A stretch of 36,483 bases of DNA from a virus, in the IMG/VR virus record IMGVR_UViG_3300033145_002449, positions 1 through 36,483 of that record, one strand, 5' to 3'. The translations under genes were made by a program, and so were the position numbers. Below, piece by piece: positions 35,982-36,483 of the stretch. How positions within the stretch are numbered: position 1 is the first letter of the stretch; every line of letters starts with the position of its first letter. Below the pieces are notes generated by a model. That model was not told where the DNA came from, did not search any database, and worked only from the letters and a program-made list of their open reading frames with translations.

Positions 35982-36317
35982 ATGCCCAAAAAGCTTCGGA
36001 CCCACACACAACGGTTGCGAAAGAAACCGCGGCGAATCGACAATCGACCTTCGGCTGGCCGGCGAGGCTATGGGCGCCGGTGGCACGAGCGAATACGTGC
36101 GAATCAATTGGTGCGGGAACCGCTATGCCGGGAATGTGCAAAGCATGGGATAGTGAGGGCGGCGGAAGAAGTAGATCATATCATCCCGCTACGGAAAGGT
36201 GGGACGAATGAGGCCTCCAACCTGCAGAGCCTATGTAAGCTTTGTCATCTGAAGAAGACGGGAAAGGAGAAATCGAAATGGACATCAAAAGAAAATGCGA
36301 GCAATGGGATGAACTGA
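35982..36317 (+). CDS. HNH endonuclease
   Basis: A 111-residue nuclease: a basic N-terminus (RTHTQRLRKKPRRIDNR) and an HNH fold with CRECAKHGIVRAAEEVDHII (first Cys pair, then D-H), GTNEASNLQSLCKLCHLKK (Asn and second Cys pair). HNH proteins of this size next to the terminase help packaging or DNA cleavage in HK97-type phages. If the genome is circular, terS begins about 200 bases downstream. ATG 35982 is preferred to the upstream in-frame start at 35934. Confidence 0.9.
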   Translation: MPKKLRTHTQRLRKKPRRIDNRPSAGRRGYGRRWHERIRANQLVREPLCRECAKHGIVRAAEEVDHIIPLRKGGTNEASNLQSLCKLCHLKKTGKEKSKWTSKENASNGMN

Positions 36318-36442
36318 GAGAACGGATCGGGGAGCCGTGGACGACAATCATCGCAGCGATAGCGACATTGCTGTATCTTGGGCTGTTTGTCGGGGGGATT
36401 GTCTTGTTCGTCCTGGCGGTCAAGCTTATAATATCAGCATAA
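36278..36442 (+). CDS. Small membrane protein overlapping HNH end
   Basis: A 54-residue protein: MDIKRKCEQWDELRERIGEP, then a hydrophobic segment (TTIIAAIATLLYLGLFVGGI, VLFVLAVKLIISA) long enough for one or two membrane helices. AAAGGAGA lies 8 bases before ATG 36278. It overlaps the end of the HNH gene by 40 bases in another frame. No family recognised. Confidence 0.6.
   Translation: MDIKRKCEQWDELRERIGEPWTTIIAAIATLLYLGLFVGGIVLFVLAVKLIISA
36404..36432 (+). promoter_or_regulatory. Possible promoter before terminase operon
   Basis: TTGTTC (36404-36409) and a perfect TATAAT (36427-36432) are 17 bases apart. It would fire toward the window end and, if the genome closes, into the small terminase and late genes. 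The -35 box matches only half of consensus. The direct repeat ATAGGCC occurs just downstream at 36446 and 36471. Confidence 0.4.
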
Positions 36443-36483
36443 GGGATAGGCCTGAAAATCATACGGGCATATAGGCCGGAGAC

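Noticed and set aside
1-36483. tRNA genes
   Set aside because: I saw no cloverleaf with a convincing T-loop and acceptor stem by eye; a dedicated tRNA search would be needed to be certain.

Overview
The window looks like a nearly complete or complete tailed-phage genome (siphovirus, HK97-type head) of about 36.5 kb. All recognisable genes are on the + strand. The DNA is GC-rich by eye, start regions use AGGAGG-type ribosome binding sites, and two near-consensus sigma70 promoters are present, so the host is a bacterium; the sequence does not identify it further. No integrase was found. An HNH endonuclease and a small membrane protein end the window and the small terminase begins it, which is the usual HNH-terS order if the molecule is circular or circularly permuted; no terminal repeat is visible.

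Layout. 39-3986: packaging (P27-type small terminase, large terminase) with a ParB/DNA-methyltransferase fusion and a DUF1937 protein between them. 3993-4892: small accessory genes, a HTH_17/excisionase-like protein and five 10-bp iterons. 4877-12989: head module (portal, prohead protease with long N-terminal extension, major capsid protein, decoration-like protein, connectors). 12991-15161: an inserted accessory block (acyl carrier protein, two unknowns, a LamG domain). 15162-21964: tail module (two tail-terminator domains, two tail tube paralogues, G/GT chaperones joined by a -1 frameshift at GGGAAAC, tape measure, tail-tip proteins). 21957-25404: a glycosylation cassette. 25401-27179: small membrane proteins and a lipoprotein, probably the lysis region, although no endolysin is recognised. 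27186-27627: structured terminator, non-coding region and strong promoter. 27628-31710: early genes, HTH regulators and a PD-(D/E)XK nuclease. 31700-36317: SbcC-like ATPase, replication initiator with an internal candidate origin, RuvC-like resolvase, small redox and zinc proteins, HNH.

The most striking feature is a possible phage-encoded mucin-type decoration system. Six virion-module proteins carry almost pure Thr/Ser tracts, four of them ending in AP or PP at the C-terminus and two using the tract as a linker to a LamG-like domain. The same genome encodes three glycosyltransferase GT-A domains on two polypeptides, all with a DXH metal motif and two with a clear WG(A/G)-type downstream motif resembling GT27 polypeptide GalNAc-transferases, followed at once by a sugar O-methyltransferase-like gene. 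The tail tube and tail terminator genes are both duplicated, with one copy of each plain and the other carrying a Thr/Ser tract, which suggests virions built from mixed plain and decorated subunits. Functions here are inferred from motifs read by eye and no database search was run.
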